A DNA stretch of 64,000 nt from Protaetiibacter sp. (GTDB lineage Bacteria > Actinomycetota > Actinomycetes > Actinomycetales > Microbacteriaceae). The stretch covers positions 310,001 to 374,000 of the forward strand of contig JASLGG010000032.1 of the NCBI GenBank assembly GCA_030150265.1, in the 5' to 3' direction. The notes below the pieces were generated by a model. That model made no database searches. It saw only the letters and a list, made by a program, of their open reading frames with translations, and had not been told where the DNA came from. Numbering within the stretch: position 1 is the stretch's first letter; each line of letters opens with the position of its first letter. This document shows positions 42,084 through 50,615 of this stretch, piece by piece. A program made the translations under genes and the position numbers.

Positions 42084-43265
42084 GTGAGCTCGTCGTCCTT
42101 CCCGCTGTTCCGCCTGCTCGTGCTCACCGGGGCGATCTTCGCCTCCGTCTCGAGCGAGTTCCTGCCGACCGGGCTGCTGCCCGAGATGGCCGCCGAGCTG
42201 GGGGTCTCGGAGTCGCAGATCGGCCTGCTCGTCACGGTGTTCGCGGGCACCGTGGTGGTGACGACGGCGCCGCTCACGCTGCTCACCCGCAACTACTCGC
42301 GCAAGTGGCTCATGGTGGTGCTGCTCGGCGTCTTCGCGCTCACCAACATCCTGTGCGCGATCGCGCCGAGCTACGGCTTCCTCATCGGCGCCCGCGTGGT
42401 GGGCGGCCTCGCGCACGGCCTGTTCTGGGCCGTCACCGGGCCCTACGCCGCGCTGCTCGTGCCGCGGCACCAGCTGGCGCGGGCGATCTCGGTGACCAAC
42501 GCGGGCGGCACGGTGGCCTTCATCCTCGGGGTCCCGTTCGGCACCTTCCTGGGCCACGCGCTCGGATGGCGGCTCGCCTTCGCGGCGATGGCCGTCGTCG
42601 TGCTCGTCTTCATGACCTTCGTGATCGTCTACCTGCCGCCGGTCTCGCACCTCGTTCCGCTCGCCACCGGCGAGATCGCGGTGCCCGCGCGGCGCGACCG
42701 CTCGCTCCCGGCCGTCGTGATCGTGTGCGTCACGGTCGCGCTCGTGATCACGGGGCACAACATCTTCTACACCTACATCGCGCCCTGGGCGATCCAGGTG
42801 GGCGGGGTCGACGAGGGCTGGGTCAGCGGGCTGCTGTTCATCTACGGCGCCGCGGGCGCCATCGGCCTCGCGCTGGCCGGCGCGCTCGGCGACCGCTTCC
42901 CGCAGGCCTCGGTGAACATGGCACTCGGCGGCGTCGTGCTGAGCGTGCTGCTGCTCGCGGCGTTCGGGACCTCGGTCGTGCCGATCGTGATCGGCATGGT
43001 GCTGTGGAGCGTGTTCTTCGGCGGCGTGCCCGCGCTCATGCACTCGCGCGTGCTGCACTCGGCGTCGGAGCGCATCCGGGACCTCGCCGCGGCGTGGCTC
43101 ACCACCGCCTTCAACGTCGCGATCGGCGGGGGCGCGCTCATCGGCGGCGCGCTCATCGACAACGTCGGGATCGCGGTGCTGCCGTGGGTCGCGGCATCCG
43201 TCATCGGCTTCGCCCTCGTGTTCGTGATGGTCACCGACCGCACGAGGAACGCGCTGCACCACTGA
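42084..43265 (+). CDS. MFS transporter, DHA1/AraJ-like
   Basis: 393-aa exporter with 12 predicted helices, of the AraJ/YdhP type. FASVSSEFLPTGLLPEMAAELGVSESQIGLLVT is the usual N-terminus; GARVVGGLAHGLFWAVTGPYAALL and ALGDRFPQ are further family motifs. No SD; GTG 42084 is 6 nt behind TAGGCT (42072-42077), so probably leaderless. Substrate unknown (sugars or drugs). Confidence 0.9.
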   Translation: MSSSSFPLFRLLVLTGAIFASVSSEFLPTGLLPEMAAELGVSESQIGLLVTVFAGTVVVTTAPLTLLTRNYSRKWLMVVLLGVFALTNILCAIAPSYGFLIGARVVGGLAHGLFWAVTGPYAALLVPRHQLARAISVTNAGGTVAFILGVPFGTFLGHALGWRLAFAAMAVVVLVFMTFVIVYLPPVSHLVPLATGEIAVPARRDRSLPAVVIVCVTVALVITGHNIFYTYIAPWAIQVGGVDEGWVSGLLFIYGAAGAIGLALAGALGDRFPQASVNMALGGVVLSVLLLAAFGTSVVPIVIGMVLWSVFFGGVPALMHSRVLHSASERIRDLAAAWLTTAFNVAIGGGALIGGALIDNVGIAVLPWVAASVIGFALVFVMVTDRTRNALHH

Positions 43266-43284
43266 GGCACGACGCCGGCGGGGG

Positions 43285-44850
43285 TCAGCGCCAGGGGATG
43301 CCGTGGGGCCGCAGGTGCCGCACGCCCTCCGCGTCCCACCGCGCGGCGAGCCGCACGAGGCGCGGGGTGAACTCGGTGACGTCGCGCCCGGCGGCGGGCG
43401 ACCACGCCACCTCGGCCATCGCCGCGAGCCGGGGCATCGCCATCTCCTCGACGTCGTCCATGGTGCGCAGCGTCTCGGTCCAGATGGGGGCCTCGACGCC
43501 CAGGATCGACTCCTCGCCGACGCCCGGCACCACCTCCGTGGGCTCCCAGCCGTACGCTTCGGCGATCGTCGTCGGGCCCTTCGCCCAGGTGAGGCCGTGC
43601 GGCGTCAGGATGTCGTACTTCATGTCGAGGTAGGCCACGTCCGCCGGTGACATGATGAGCCGTCCGCCCTGGGCGACGATCGAGCGCGCCTCCTCGGCAT
43701 CCGCCCCCTCCGGCGTCGTGTAGCCCCAGTACTGGCCGATCGTGCCCGGCGGCAGAGCGTCGGACAGCCCGATCTGGTGCCAGCCGATCGGGATCTTGCC
43801 GGTGTCGGCCGCGATGCCGGCGACGCGCGTGACGAAGGCGCGGTAGTCGTCGGCGCTCGTGGCGTGCGACTCGTCGCCGCCGATGTGCAGGTACGGCCCC
43901 GGCGTGATCGCGGCGAGCTCGGCGAGCACCGCGCCCACCACCTCGTAGGTGGTCTCGGAACGCGCGTCGAGCGTCGAGAAGCCGACCTCGATCCCGGTGT
44001 AGGGCTTCGCGACCGTGCCGCTCGGGTTGAGCTCGGCGAGGGAGGCGAGCGCGGCGTTCGTGTGGCCCGGCATGTCGACCTCGGGCACGACCGTCACGAA
44101 GCGCTCGGCGGCATAGGCGACGATGCGGCGGTAGTCGTCCTGTGTGTAGAAGCCGCCCGGGTCGCTGTCGACCGCGTAGCGTCCGCCGATCCGGGCGAGC
44201 TCGGGGTAGGCGTCGATCGCGATGCGCCAGCCCTGGTCGTCGGTGAGGTGCAGGTGCAGCACGTTCACCTTGAGGCTCGAGATCCGGTCGATGTAGCGCT
44301 CCACGTCCGCCACCGGGAAGAAGTGCCGCGCCACGTCGAGCATCGCGGCGCGATAGGAGAAGCGGGGCGCGTCGTGCACGGCGACCGCGGGCACGTGCGC
44401 GTCGTCGTCCGGCGCGGGCAGCTGCAGCAGGGTCTGCACGGCCCAGAACGCGCCCGCGGGCGCGCCGGCCTCCACGCGGATGCCGGTCGCGGTCACGTCG
44501 AGCCGGTACTCCTCGGGGCCGAGCGCGGGATCGAGGGCGAAGCGGATGCGGGCGTGCGCCGCATCCGCGCGCGGCAGCTCGAGACCGGTGCGCGCGGCGA
44601 CGGCGTCAGCATAGGCGGTCGCGACCGTCTCGAGCTCGGCATCCTCGGCGGCGAGCGGCGTGCCGTGGGTGAGGGCGAAGGGGAGGCCGCCGCGCGCGGC
44701 GAACTCGACGGGCGCCGGCACGACGGAGGGCCGATCGGCGATCGAGGAGCCTGCGCCGCCCGGGAGCGGGTCGTGGAGGGTCGCCACCACCAGGCCAGCC
44801 GCCGCGAGGAGAGCGATCCCGGCGAGCCCGAACGTCGTGGCGGGGCGCAT
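43285..44850 (-). CDS. GH20 beta-N-acetylhexosaminidase
   Basis: 521-aa exo-hexosaminidase releasing GlcNAc/GalNAc from chito-oligosaccharides, muropeptides or glycoconjugates. The N-terminal hydrophobic segment (FGLAGIALLAAAGLVVATL) is a signal peptide or anchor, so it acts outside. GH20b domain, then the barrel with LHLTDDQGWRI and the catalytic Asp326-Glu327 pair in HIGGDESH. ATG 44850; no SD, CAGACT 7 nt upstream. Its products would feed NagA/NagB. Confidence 0.94.
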   Translation of the reverse strand: MRPATTFGLAGIALLAAAGLVVATLHDPLPGGAGSSIADRPSVVPAPVEFAARGGLPFALTHGTPLAAEDAELETVATAYADAVAARTGLELPRADAAHARIRFALDPALGPEEYRLDVTATGIRVEAGAPAGAFWAVQTLLQLPAPDDDAHVPAVAVHDAPRFSYRAAMLDVARHFFPVADVERYIDRISSLKVNVLHLHLTDDQGWRIAIDAYPELARIGGRYAVDSDPGGFYTQDDYRRIVAYAAERFVTVVPEVDMPGHTNAALASLAELNPSGTVAKPYTGIEVGFSTLDARSETTYEVVGAVLAELAAITPGPYLHIGGDESHATSADDYRAFVTRVAGIAADTGKIPIGWHQIGLSDALPPGTIGQYWGYTTPEGADAEEARSIVAQGGRLIMSPADVAYLDMKYDILTPHGLTWAKGPTTIAEAYGWEPTEVVPGVGEESILGVEAPIWTETLRTMDDVEEMAMPRLAAMAEVAWSPAAGRDVTEFTPRLVRLAARWDAEGVRHLRPHGIPWR

Positions 44851-44879
44851 GCGGGACAGTCTGGCACCATCCGCGCACG

Positions 44880-44936
44880 CGAGACCGCGCATCCGACGCC
44901 CGTGGCGCGCCGATGAGCGTCGGATGCGCGGTCTCG
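44880..44936. repeat. 20-bp perfect inverted repeat, intergenic
   Basis: Left arm CGAGACCGCGCATCCGACGC (44880-44899), 17-nt loop, exact complement (44917-44936). Follows by 6 nt the stop of the LPDTG gene on the minus strand. Could be its terminator or a member of a dispersed palindromic family. Confidence 0.8.
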
Positions 44937-44942
44937 GCGGCC

Positions 44943-46013
44943 TTAGACGCGGCGGCGGCGCGTGAGGAGGGCGAGCCCGCCCGCGAGCAGCAGGAGGCCG
45001 GCGGCGATGCCCGCGCCGATGACCGGCGCCGGCCCCGTGTCGGGGAGCTCGGCGGCGGGGGTGGTGGGCGGCGTCCCGATGGTCCACGAGGTGACCGCGA
45101 GGGCGGCGTAGTAGTCGGGCAGGTAGGGGCTGCTCGCGGACGTGATCGGGAGCTGGCCGACGAGGGTCGGCGTCGCGCTCGTGAGATCGGCGCCCGGGGC
45201 GTACGTCGCGAGGCGCTGGCCGTTGAGCTGCAGGCCGTAGGAGAGCCAGAGGGTGCCGTCGGGGTCGTAGTCGGCGCCGAGCGGCTCGCCCGCGCCGAGG
45301 CCGGCGGGCAGCCCGTCCATGCGCTGCTCGACCCCCGCCCCCACGTCGGTGACGGCGGCGACCCACGACGTCAGCGAGGCGGTGGCGTTGTCCCAGGTCA
45401 CGAAGAACAGCCGGGTCTCGCCCGTGAGCGGGTCGGTGGCGATCTCCGTGGGCAGGCCGCCCATCCGGTTGCGGACGGCGGTGACGTCGATGCGGGGGGT
45501 GAACACGGCGGTGGTCGTGTCGAGGGCGCCGAGGAAGCACGCGAAGTCCTCCGAGGAGTCGGAGTAGGCCACCCAGACGCACGCCACGGTCTGGAGCCCG
45601 ACCCCGTCGGCCGAGTCGAGGCCGCTCCAGCTCACGTCGATCGCGACCCAGTTCGGCACGAACGGCAGCGACGGCTCGTCGAGCGTCATCGTCGTGGTCG
45701 AGAGGGTCGCGCCGGTCTCGACGGCCCAGCGGATGAGCTCCTCGCCGTCGTCGCCGGGTGCGATGGCGTATCCGGTGCCGTCGACGACCTCGATGGCGTC
45801 CGGCGCGTCCGCGGGGTACGCCGAGGGCAGCGCGGTCAGCGAGGCGTCGGTGCGCGCCGCCGTGCCGAAGCTCAGCACGTCGCCGTCGCCCGGCGTGGCG
45901 ACGAAGAGGTAGACGACATCCGGATCGGGGGCGGCCGATGCGGGCGCGGCCGCCACGAGGGTCGCGGCGGCGAGTGCGGCGGCGGGCAGGATGAGGCGGG
46001 CGCGGCGGCGCAT
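44943..46013 (-). CDS. Secreted LPDTG surface protein, unknown function
   Basis: 356 aa. Signal peptide MRRRARLILPAAALAAATLVAAAPASA, a beta-rich ectodomain (about 30-310) with two cysteines (VACVWVAYSDSSEDFACFLG) and acidic patches, then a Pro/Thr stretch, LPDTG, a hydrophobic helix and a basic tail (TRRRRV). Sorting signal of the class A/E sortase type. The ectodomain resembles WD40-like or propeller surface proteins only vaguely; I name no function. ATG 46013 has GAGGAG 5 nt upstream. Confidence 0.88.
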   Translation of the reverse strand: MRRRARLILPAAALAAATLVAAAPASAAPDPDVVYLFVATPGDGDVLSFGTAARTDASLTALPSAYPADAPDAIEVVDGTGYAIAPGDDGEELIRWAVETGATLSTTTMTLDEPSLPFVPNWVAIDVSWSGLDSADGVGLQTVACVWVAYSDSSEDFACFLGALDTTTAVFTPRIDVTAVRNRMGGLPTEIATDPLTGETRLFFVTWDNATASLTSWVAAVTDVGAGVEQRMDGLPAGLGAGEPLGADYDPDGTLWLSYGLQLNGQRLATYAPGADLTSATPTLVGQLPITSASSPYLPDYYAALAVTSWTIGTPPTTPAAELPDTGPAPVIGAGIAAGLLLLAGGLALLTRRRRV

Positions 46014-46231
46014 GGGGCTCCTCGGGTGCGGTGTCGGGACGCATCATGTTACTGCACGCAATGCACTAGTGATATAGCTGCGACACCTCATCGACCATCT
46101 AGGATGGACGCGTCGCGACTGGCGTCGGATGGGTCACCATCGGGGAGCGGCGAACACGATCACGGAGGCCGCACGCCTGGGCTGCCGGACCACCCGACCG
46201 GGTAGTTTTCTCGTGAGCCTAAGGAGCGCCA

Positions 46232-47530
46232 GTGTCCGTCGAATCCACCTTCCTTTCCCCGTTGTCCGAGGTCGACCCCGAGGTCGCCGCCGCGCTCGAG
46301 CAGGAGCTCGGCCGCCAGCGGTCGACCCTCGAGATGATCGCCTCCGAGAACTTCGTGCCCCGCGCCGTGCTCGAGGCGCAGGGCTCGGTGCTCACCAACA
46401 AGTACGCCGAGGGCTACCCGGGTCGCCGCTACTACGGCGGATGCGAGTTCGTGGATGTCGTGGAGACCCTCGCGATCGAGCGCGCCAAGGCCCTCTTCGG
46501 CGCCGCCTACGCCAACGTGCAGCCGCACTCCGGCGCTTCCGCGAACGCCGCGGTGCTGTCGGCGATCGCCCAGCCGGGCGACCGCATCCTGGGCCTCGAG
46601 CTCGCCCACGGCGGGCACCTCACCCACGGCATGAAGCTCAACTTCTCCGGCAAGCTCTACGAGGCGCACTCCTACAAGGTCGACCCCGAGACCTTCCGGG
46701 TCGACATGGACGAGGTGCGCCGGGCGGCCCTCGAGATCCAGCCGCAGGTGATCATCGCCGGCTGGTCGGCCTACCCGCGCCAGCTCGACTTCGCCGCGTT
46801 CCGCGCCATCGCCGACGAGGTGGGCGCCAAGCTGTGGGTCGACATGGCGCACTTCGCGGGCCTCGTGGCGGCCGGCCTGCACCCCTCGCCCGTGCCGCAC
46901 GCGCACGTCACGAGCTCCACCGTGCACAAGACGATCGGCGGCCCCCGCTCGGGCTTCATCCTCACGAACGACGAGGAGATCGCCAAGAAGATCAACTCCA
47001 ACGTCTTCCCGGGGCAGCAGGGCGGCCCGCTCATGCACGTCATCGCGGCGAAGGCCACGGCGTTCAAGCTCGCCGGCACGGACGAGTTCCGCGACCGCCA
47101 GGAGCGCACCGTGCGCGGCGCCGCGATCCTCGCGGAGCGGCTCACGGCATCCGACGCGAAGGCCGCGGGCGTCGACGTGCTCACCGGCGGCACCGACGTG
47201 CACCTCGTGCTCGTCGACCTGCGCACCTCCGAGTTCAGCGGCAAGGAGGCGGAGGATCGCCTGCACGAGGTCGGCATCACCGTGAACAAGAACTCGGTGC
47301 CGAACGACCCGCGCCCGCCGATGGTGACGTCGGGCGTGCGGATCGGCACCCCGGCGCTCGCGACCCGCGGCTTCGGCGACGAGGAGTTCCGCGAGGTGGC
47401 CGACGTGATCGCGCTCGCCCTGCAGCCCGACGCCGACATCCCGGTTCTCCGCGCCCGCGTCGCGCGCCTCGCCGACGCCCACCCGCTCTACGAGGGCCTC
47501 ACCTCCCCCAGCACCTGGGCTCGCGCGTGA
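46232..47530 (+). CDS. glyA: Serine hydroxymethyltransferase
   Basis: 432-aa PLP enzyme interconverting serine and glycine with THF to 5,10-methylene-THF. PLP lysine in SSTVHKTIGGPRSG; IASENFVPRAVLEAQGS, YPGRRYYGGCEFVDVVE and HSGASANAAVL are classic SHMT motifs. GTG 46232 has AAGGAG 6 nt upstream. A promoter TTACTG-N18-TATAGC (about 46050-46079) would give a leader of roughly 145 nt. The stop codon overlaps the first bases of the 55-bp repeat; folD follows. Confidence 0.95.
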   Translation: MSVESTFLSPLSEVDPEVAAALEQELGRQRSTLEMIASENFVPRAVLEAQGSVLTNKYAEGYPGRRYYGGCEFVDVVETLAIERAKALFGAAYANVQPHSGASANAAVLSAIAQPGDRILGLELAHGGHLTHGMKLNFSGKLYEAHSYKVDPETFRVDMDEVRRAALEIQPQVIIAGWSAYPRQLDFAAFRAIADEVGAKLWVDMAHFAGLVAAGLHPSPVPHAHVTSSTVHKTIGGPRSGFILTNDEEIAKKINSNVFPGQQGGPLMHVIAAKATAFKLAGTDEFRDRQERTVRGAAILAERLTASDAKAAGVDVLTGGTDVHLVLVDLRTSEFSGKEAEDRLHEVGITVNKNSVPNDPRPPMVTSGVRIGTPALATRGFGDEEFREVADVIALALQPDADIPVLRARVARLADAHPLYEGLTSPSTWARA

Positions 47531-47583
47531 GGGGTCGCAAAGTGTCCCCATCGCGGCGTGTTGAGCGCACATTGCGACCCCTC
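47529..47583. repeat. 55-bp palindromic intergenic repeat, copy 2
   Basis: Left arm identical to copy 1, GAGGGGTCGCAAAGTG (47529-47544); right arm 47568-47583 has one mismatch. It fills the glyA-folD gap completely: 2 nt inside the glyA stop, ending 2 nt before the folD ATG. Confidence 0.85.
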
Positions 47584-47585
47584 AC

Positions 47586-48464
47586 ATGAGCGCGCGGGTG
47601 CTCGACGGGATCGCGACGGCGAGCGCGATCAAGGGGGAGCTGAAGGCGCGGGTCGAGGCGCTCGCCGCCCGGGGCGTCGTGCCGGGGCTCGGCACGCTGC
47701 TCGTCGGCTCCGACCCCGGATCGGTGAGCTACGTCACCGGCAAGCATCGCGACTCGGCGGAGGTCGGCATCCGCTCCATCCGCGAGGAGCTGCCCGCGGA
47801 CGCCTCGGAGGCCGAGGTGCGCGCCGCCATCGCGCGGCTCAACGCCGACCCCGCGGTCACCGGCTACATCGTGCAGCTGCCGCTTCCGGCGGCCATCGAC
47901 GAGAACGCGATGCTCGAGCTCATCGACCCCGACAAGGACGCCGACGGCCTGCACCCGACCAACCTCGGCCGGCTCGTGCTCGGCGTCGACGGCGAGCTGC
48001 ACTCGCCGCTGCCGTGCACGCCCGCGGGCGTCGTCGAGCTGCTGCGACGGCACGAGGTGCCGATCGTCGGCCGGCACGTCACGATCATCGGCCGCGGCCT
48101 CACCGTCGGCCGGCCCCTCGGGCTCGTGTTCACCCGCAAGGGCGTCGACGCGACCGTCACCCTCACGCACTCGCGCACGGCCGACATCGCGGCCGAGGTG
48201 GCGCGCGCGGACATCGTGGTCGCCGCCGTCGGCGTGCCGCACTTCGTGAAGCCCGAGTGGGTGAAGCCGGGGGCGGCCGTGCTCGACGTCGGCGTCACGC
48301 GCGTCGGCACCACCGAGTCGGGCCGTGCGCGGCTCGCCGGCGACGTGCATCCGGAGGTCGCGGAGGTCGCGGGGTGGATCTCGCCGAACCCCGGCGGGGT
48401 GGGGCCGATGACGCGGGCGATGCTCATCGCGAACGTCGTCGAGGCGGCGGAGCGCCAGGCCTAG
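47586..48464 (+). CDS. folD: Methylenetetrahydrofolate dehydrogenase/cyclohydrolase
   Basis: 292-aa bifunctional FolD converting 5,10-methylene-THF to 10-formyl-THF, directly downstream in pathway from GlyA. SYVTGKHRD (catalytic Lys), VQLPLPAAID, PCTPAGVVELL and the NADP loop IIGRGLTVGRPLGL are visible. There is no SD: the ATG follows the repeat by 2 nt, so translation start may depend on the hairpin or on GlyA ribosomes. The stop TAG lies in CTAG, the target duplication of the adjacent IS. Confidence 0.95.
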   Translation: MSARVLDGIATASAIKGELKARVEALAARGVVPGLGTLLVGSDPGSVSYVTGKHRDSAEVGIRSIREELPADASEAEVRAAIARLNADPAVTGYIVQLPLPAAIDENAMLELIDPDKDADGLHPTNLGRLVLGVDGELHSPLPCTPAGVVELLRRHEVPIVGRHVTIIGRGLTVGRPLGLVFTRKGVDATVTLTHSRTADIAAEVARADIVVAAVGVPHFVKPEWVKPGAAVLDVGVTRVGTTESGRARLAGDVHPEVAEVAGWISPNPGGVGPMTRAMLIANVVEAAERQA

Positions 48465-49495
48465 GTGTGATGTCCAGGTAGGTTGTTTCGCAGCCTGGTG
48501 ATGGGTGGGCCGTCGATGGCGGAGTGGTGCCTGTGGTGATTGTAGAAGTGCAGCCAGCTGGGAAGGGCTTGGCGGCGTTCGACGTCTGAGTTGTAGTAGC
48601 GCGCGTAGGCCCAGCCGTCGGCGAGGGTGCGGTGGAAGCGTTCGATCTTGCCGTTGGTCTGGGGGCGGTAGGGACGTGTTCTCTTCGCCGCGATGCCGAG
48701 TTCGATGCAGGTGTCGCGCCAGGCGAACGAGCGGTAGCAGGACCCGTTGTCAGAGAGCACTCGTTCGACGGTGACGCCGCGGTCGGCGAACCAAGCAACG
48801 GCTCGGCGGAGGACGGCGGCTGCGGTGGTGGCGCGTTCGTCGGCACAGATCTCGACGTAGGCGACTCGGGAGTGGTCGTCGATCACGGTGTGCAGGAACG
48901 CGGTCCCGGTGCGGGGCTTGTAGTCGCGTCCCTTCGGCAGGCCGACGGTGGCGCGCTTGTTGCGGTCGCCCTGTTGTCGACCGACGAGCCGATGACCGCC
49001 GCCGTCGGGGATGTTGCCGAACTTGGTGACATCGACGTGGATCAGAGCACCCGGCCGGTCGTGTTCGTAACGACGGATCGGTTCACCAGTGACCCGATCG
49101 ATGCGGCTGAGCCGGTTGATCCTGCAGCGCACCAGCACCGCATGAACGGTCGAGGCCGGCATCCCGAGCTCCCCGCCGATCTGCACCGGCCCCAACCGGC
49201 GACGCCAGCGTGCTCTCACGATCCGCTTCACCACCGCGGGCGGCGTCTTCGTCGGCATCGAACGCGGTCGGCTCGAGCGATCCCGCATCCCTGAGGGCCC
49301 CTCGGCGCGGAGCCGAGAAGCCCACTTCCGTGCCGTGACCGGCGACACCATGAACATCTCGGCCGCGACCGGCGGCGGCCAACCATCCTCAACGATCAAG
49401 CGAGCGAGCCTGAGACGAGCTCTCGGCGTAAGCGCAGCATTAGCGTGGGACACGAAGGCCTCCCGACCAGCGAAGCGGTTCTTAGACAGCTCCAC
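48461..49495 (-). CDS. IS481-family transposase
   Basis: 344-aa DDE transposase. HTH N-terminus (LTPRARLRLARLIVEDGWPP...SPVTARKWASRLR), then the rve integrase core with HVDVTKFGNIPDGGG (first Asp), VIDDHSRVAYVEI, VLSDNGSCY (second Asp) and NGKIERFHRTLADGWAYARYY (Glu). It appears intact. The coding frame runs to the last base of the element and its stop TAG is completed by the CTAG target duplication (48463-48461), the same four bases that give folD its stop on the other strand. Confidence 0.93.
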   Translation of the reverse strand: MELSKNRFAGREAFVSHANAALTPRARLRLARLIVEDGWPPPVAAEMFMVSPVTARKWASRLRAEGPSGMRDRSSRPRSMPTKTPPAVVKRIVRARWRRRLGPVQIGGELGMPASTVHAVLVRCRINRLSRIDRVTGEPIRRYEHDRPGALIHVDVTKFGNIPDGGGHRLVGRQQGDRNKRATVGLPKGRDYKPRTGTAFLHTVIDDHSRVAYVEICADERATTAAAVLRRAVAWFADRGVTVERVLSDNGSCYRSFAWRDTCIELGIAAKRTRPYRPQTNGKIERFHRTLADGWAYARYYNSDVERRQALPSWLHFYNHHRHHSAIDGPPITRLRNNLPGHHT

Positions 49496-49566
49496 TTCAC
49501 ACCGGGAGGCCTTCCCTGTCAGCAGATCAGGAACGATTCACGAAACAACGTCCCTGGACATCACAC
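48465..49566. mobile_element. IS481-family insertion sequence, intact
   Basis: 1102-bp element bounded by 26-bp inverted repeats GTGTGATGTCCAGG... (48465-48490 and 49541-49566, 24 of 26 matching) and a 4-bp direct repeat CTAG (48461-48464, 49567-49570). CTAG targets are known for IS481 relatives. One transposase gene fills it. It inserted exactly at the folD stop codon without damaging folD. Confidence 0.93.
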
Positions 49567-49570
49567 CTAG

Positions 49571-49790
49571 GGGCGCCCGGTCAGCACTTTGGTGCCATTC
49601 GGTGGAGTGGGGGTTGACCGCCGAGGTTGAGTGGCGTCGTTCAGTGTTGAAGTGTTCGAACCATGGGTCAAGGGCGGCCGTGCGTTCGAGGTTCGAGGTT
49701 CGGGGCGAAGGGTTTGTCGGTAGGCCCATTCGGTCTGCAGGCTCCGGTGGAAGCGTGCCGCTTTGTAGTTCTGTCGGGGCAGTGCGGGCG
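49571..49790 (-). pseudogene. Decayed IS481-type transposase C-terminus
   Basis: Minus-strand fragments in different frames: FHRSLQTEWAYRQT, then DPWFEHFNTERRHS, then LGGQPPLHRMAP. Together these match the C-terminal end of a second, different IS481-type transposase, broken by at least two frameshifts and lacking its N-terminus. It lies immediately right of the intact IS. A further short match to such ends (TKVMSGYN before CTAG at 49877) may lie at 49855-49880 on the plus strand; the rest of 49790-49970 shows nothing I can name. Confidence 0.7.
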
Positions 49791-49973
49791 GACCGACGAG
49801 CGAGTGGGCGTAGCCATAGCCGATGGGGTCTTGTTCAGCGCAGGCGCGCGGGCACCAAAGTCATGAGCGGGTACAACTAGGGCGGCGTCCGGTCCCAGCG
49901 GCGGACTCTTGCGTCATGGCTTATTGCGTGGCATCTTTCTCGTAGATGGGGAACATTTACGTTAGGGGATATC

Positions 49974-50582
49974 GTGAGAAGAGGAACCGCCGCAGCAAGC
50001 GTCCTTCTGATGAGTGCTCTGCTTACATTCACGGGGGTGGGCGCCGCCGGCGCGATCGGTGAAGGCTCTATTCCGCCTGACAACCAGCCGGATCGGGTCG
50101 TCTATGTCGATGCGCCGGCTCCGCTTCCGGCGAGTGATGCACACGTCGTTTCCAGTACGACGGATGGGACATCTTCGCTCACGGTCGTTGAGGGAGATGA
50201 CTTTCCCGTAAAGCCTGCGGCAGGCGAGACGGTGCGTGTCGTGTACACAAACGCTGTAGCCGACGTGACGGCGTTGGCAGGATGCACCCACTCAGTGACT
50301 GTGAACACGCCGTACACCCTTTCGGGGAAGCTCTACGTAACCGGTTTCGCAATGGTCTCCACGGGATGTGCTTCAAGCCAGTACTTTTCGCTCTATTTGT
50401 ACAAGAATTTGTCTCTGACCAATCAGACCAGCACGACGGTTCCGAATGATGGAGCGTCACATGGACTTGGTCTCGTGAGAACTTGCACTAGCACTTCCAG
50501 CAACGGCTATGTGGCCATCGGCACGTTGGCGAGTGGCGGATCAACGTGGGGGCCGGGCGCCACACTGGCATGCGACTACTAA
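49974..50582 (+). CDS. Secreted protein of unknown function
   Basis: 202 aa with signal peptide MRRGTAAASVLLMSALLTFTGVGAAGA. The mature part is Thr/Ser-rich and beta-like, with four cysteines (AGCTHS, STGCASS, RTCTST, LACDY) that could make two disulfides. Family not recognised. GTG 49974 has AGGGGA 5 nt upstream. Codon choice is visibly richer in A/T at third positions than surrounding genes, and it sits beside IS remnants, so recent acquisition is likely. A membrane-protein gene follows after 33 nt. Confidence 0.75.
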   Translation: MRRGTAAASVLLMSALLTFTGVGAAGAIGEGSIPPDNQPDRVVYVDAPAPLPASDAHVVSSTTDGTSSLTVVEGDDFPVKPAAGETVRVVYTNAVADVTALAGCTHSVTVNTPYTLSGKLYVTGFAMVSTGCASSQYFSLYLYKNLSLTNQTSTTVPNDGASHGLGLVRTCTSTSSNGYVAIGTLASGGSTWGPGATLACDY

Positions 50583-50615
50583 CGATCTCCGTCTCGGTAG
50601 GAAGGGAGTGCTGAG

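Noticed and set aside
46014..46231. Glycine or THF riboswitch in the glyA leader
   Set aside because: The leader may be about 145 nt, but I cannot find the conserved core of either riboswitch; only an unexplained leader remains.
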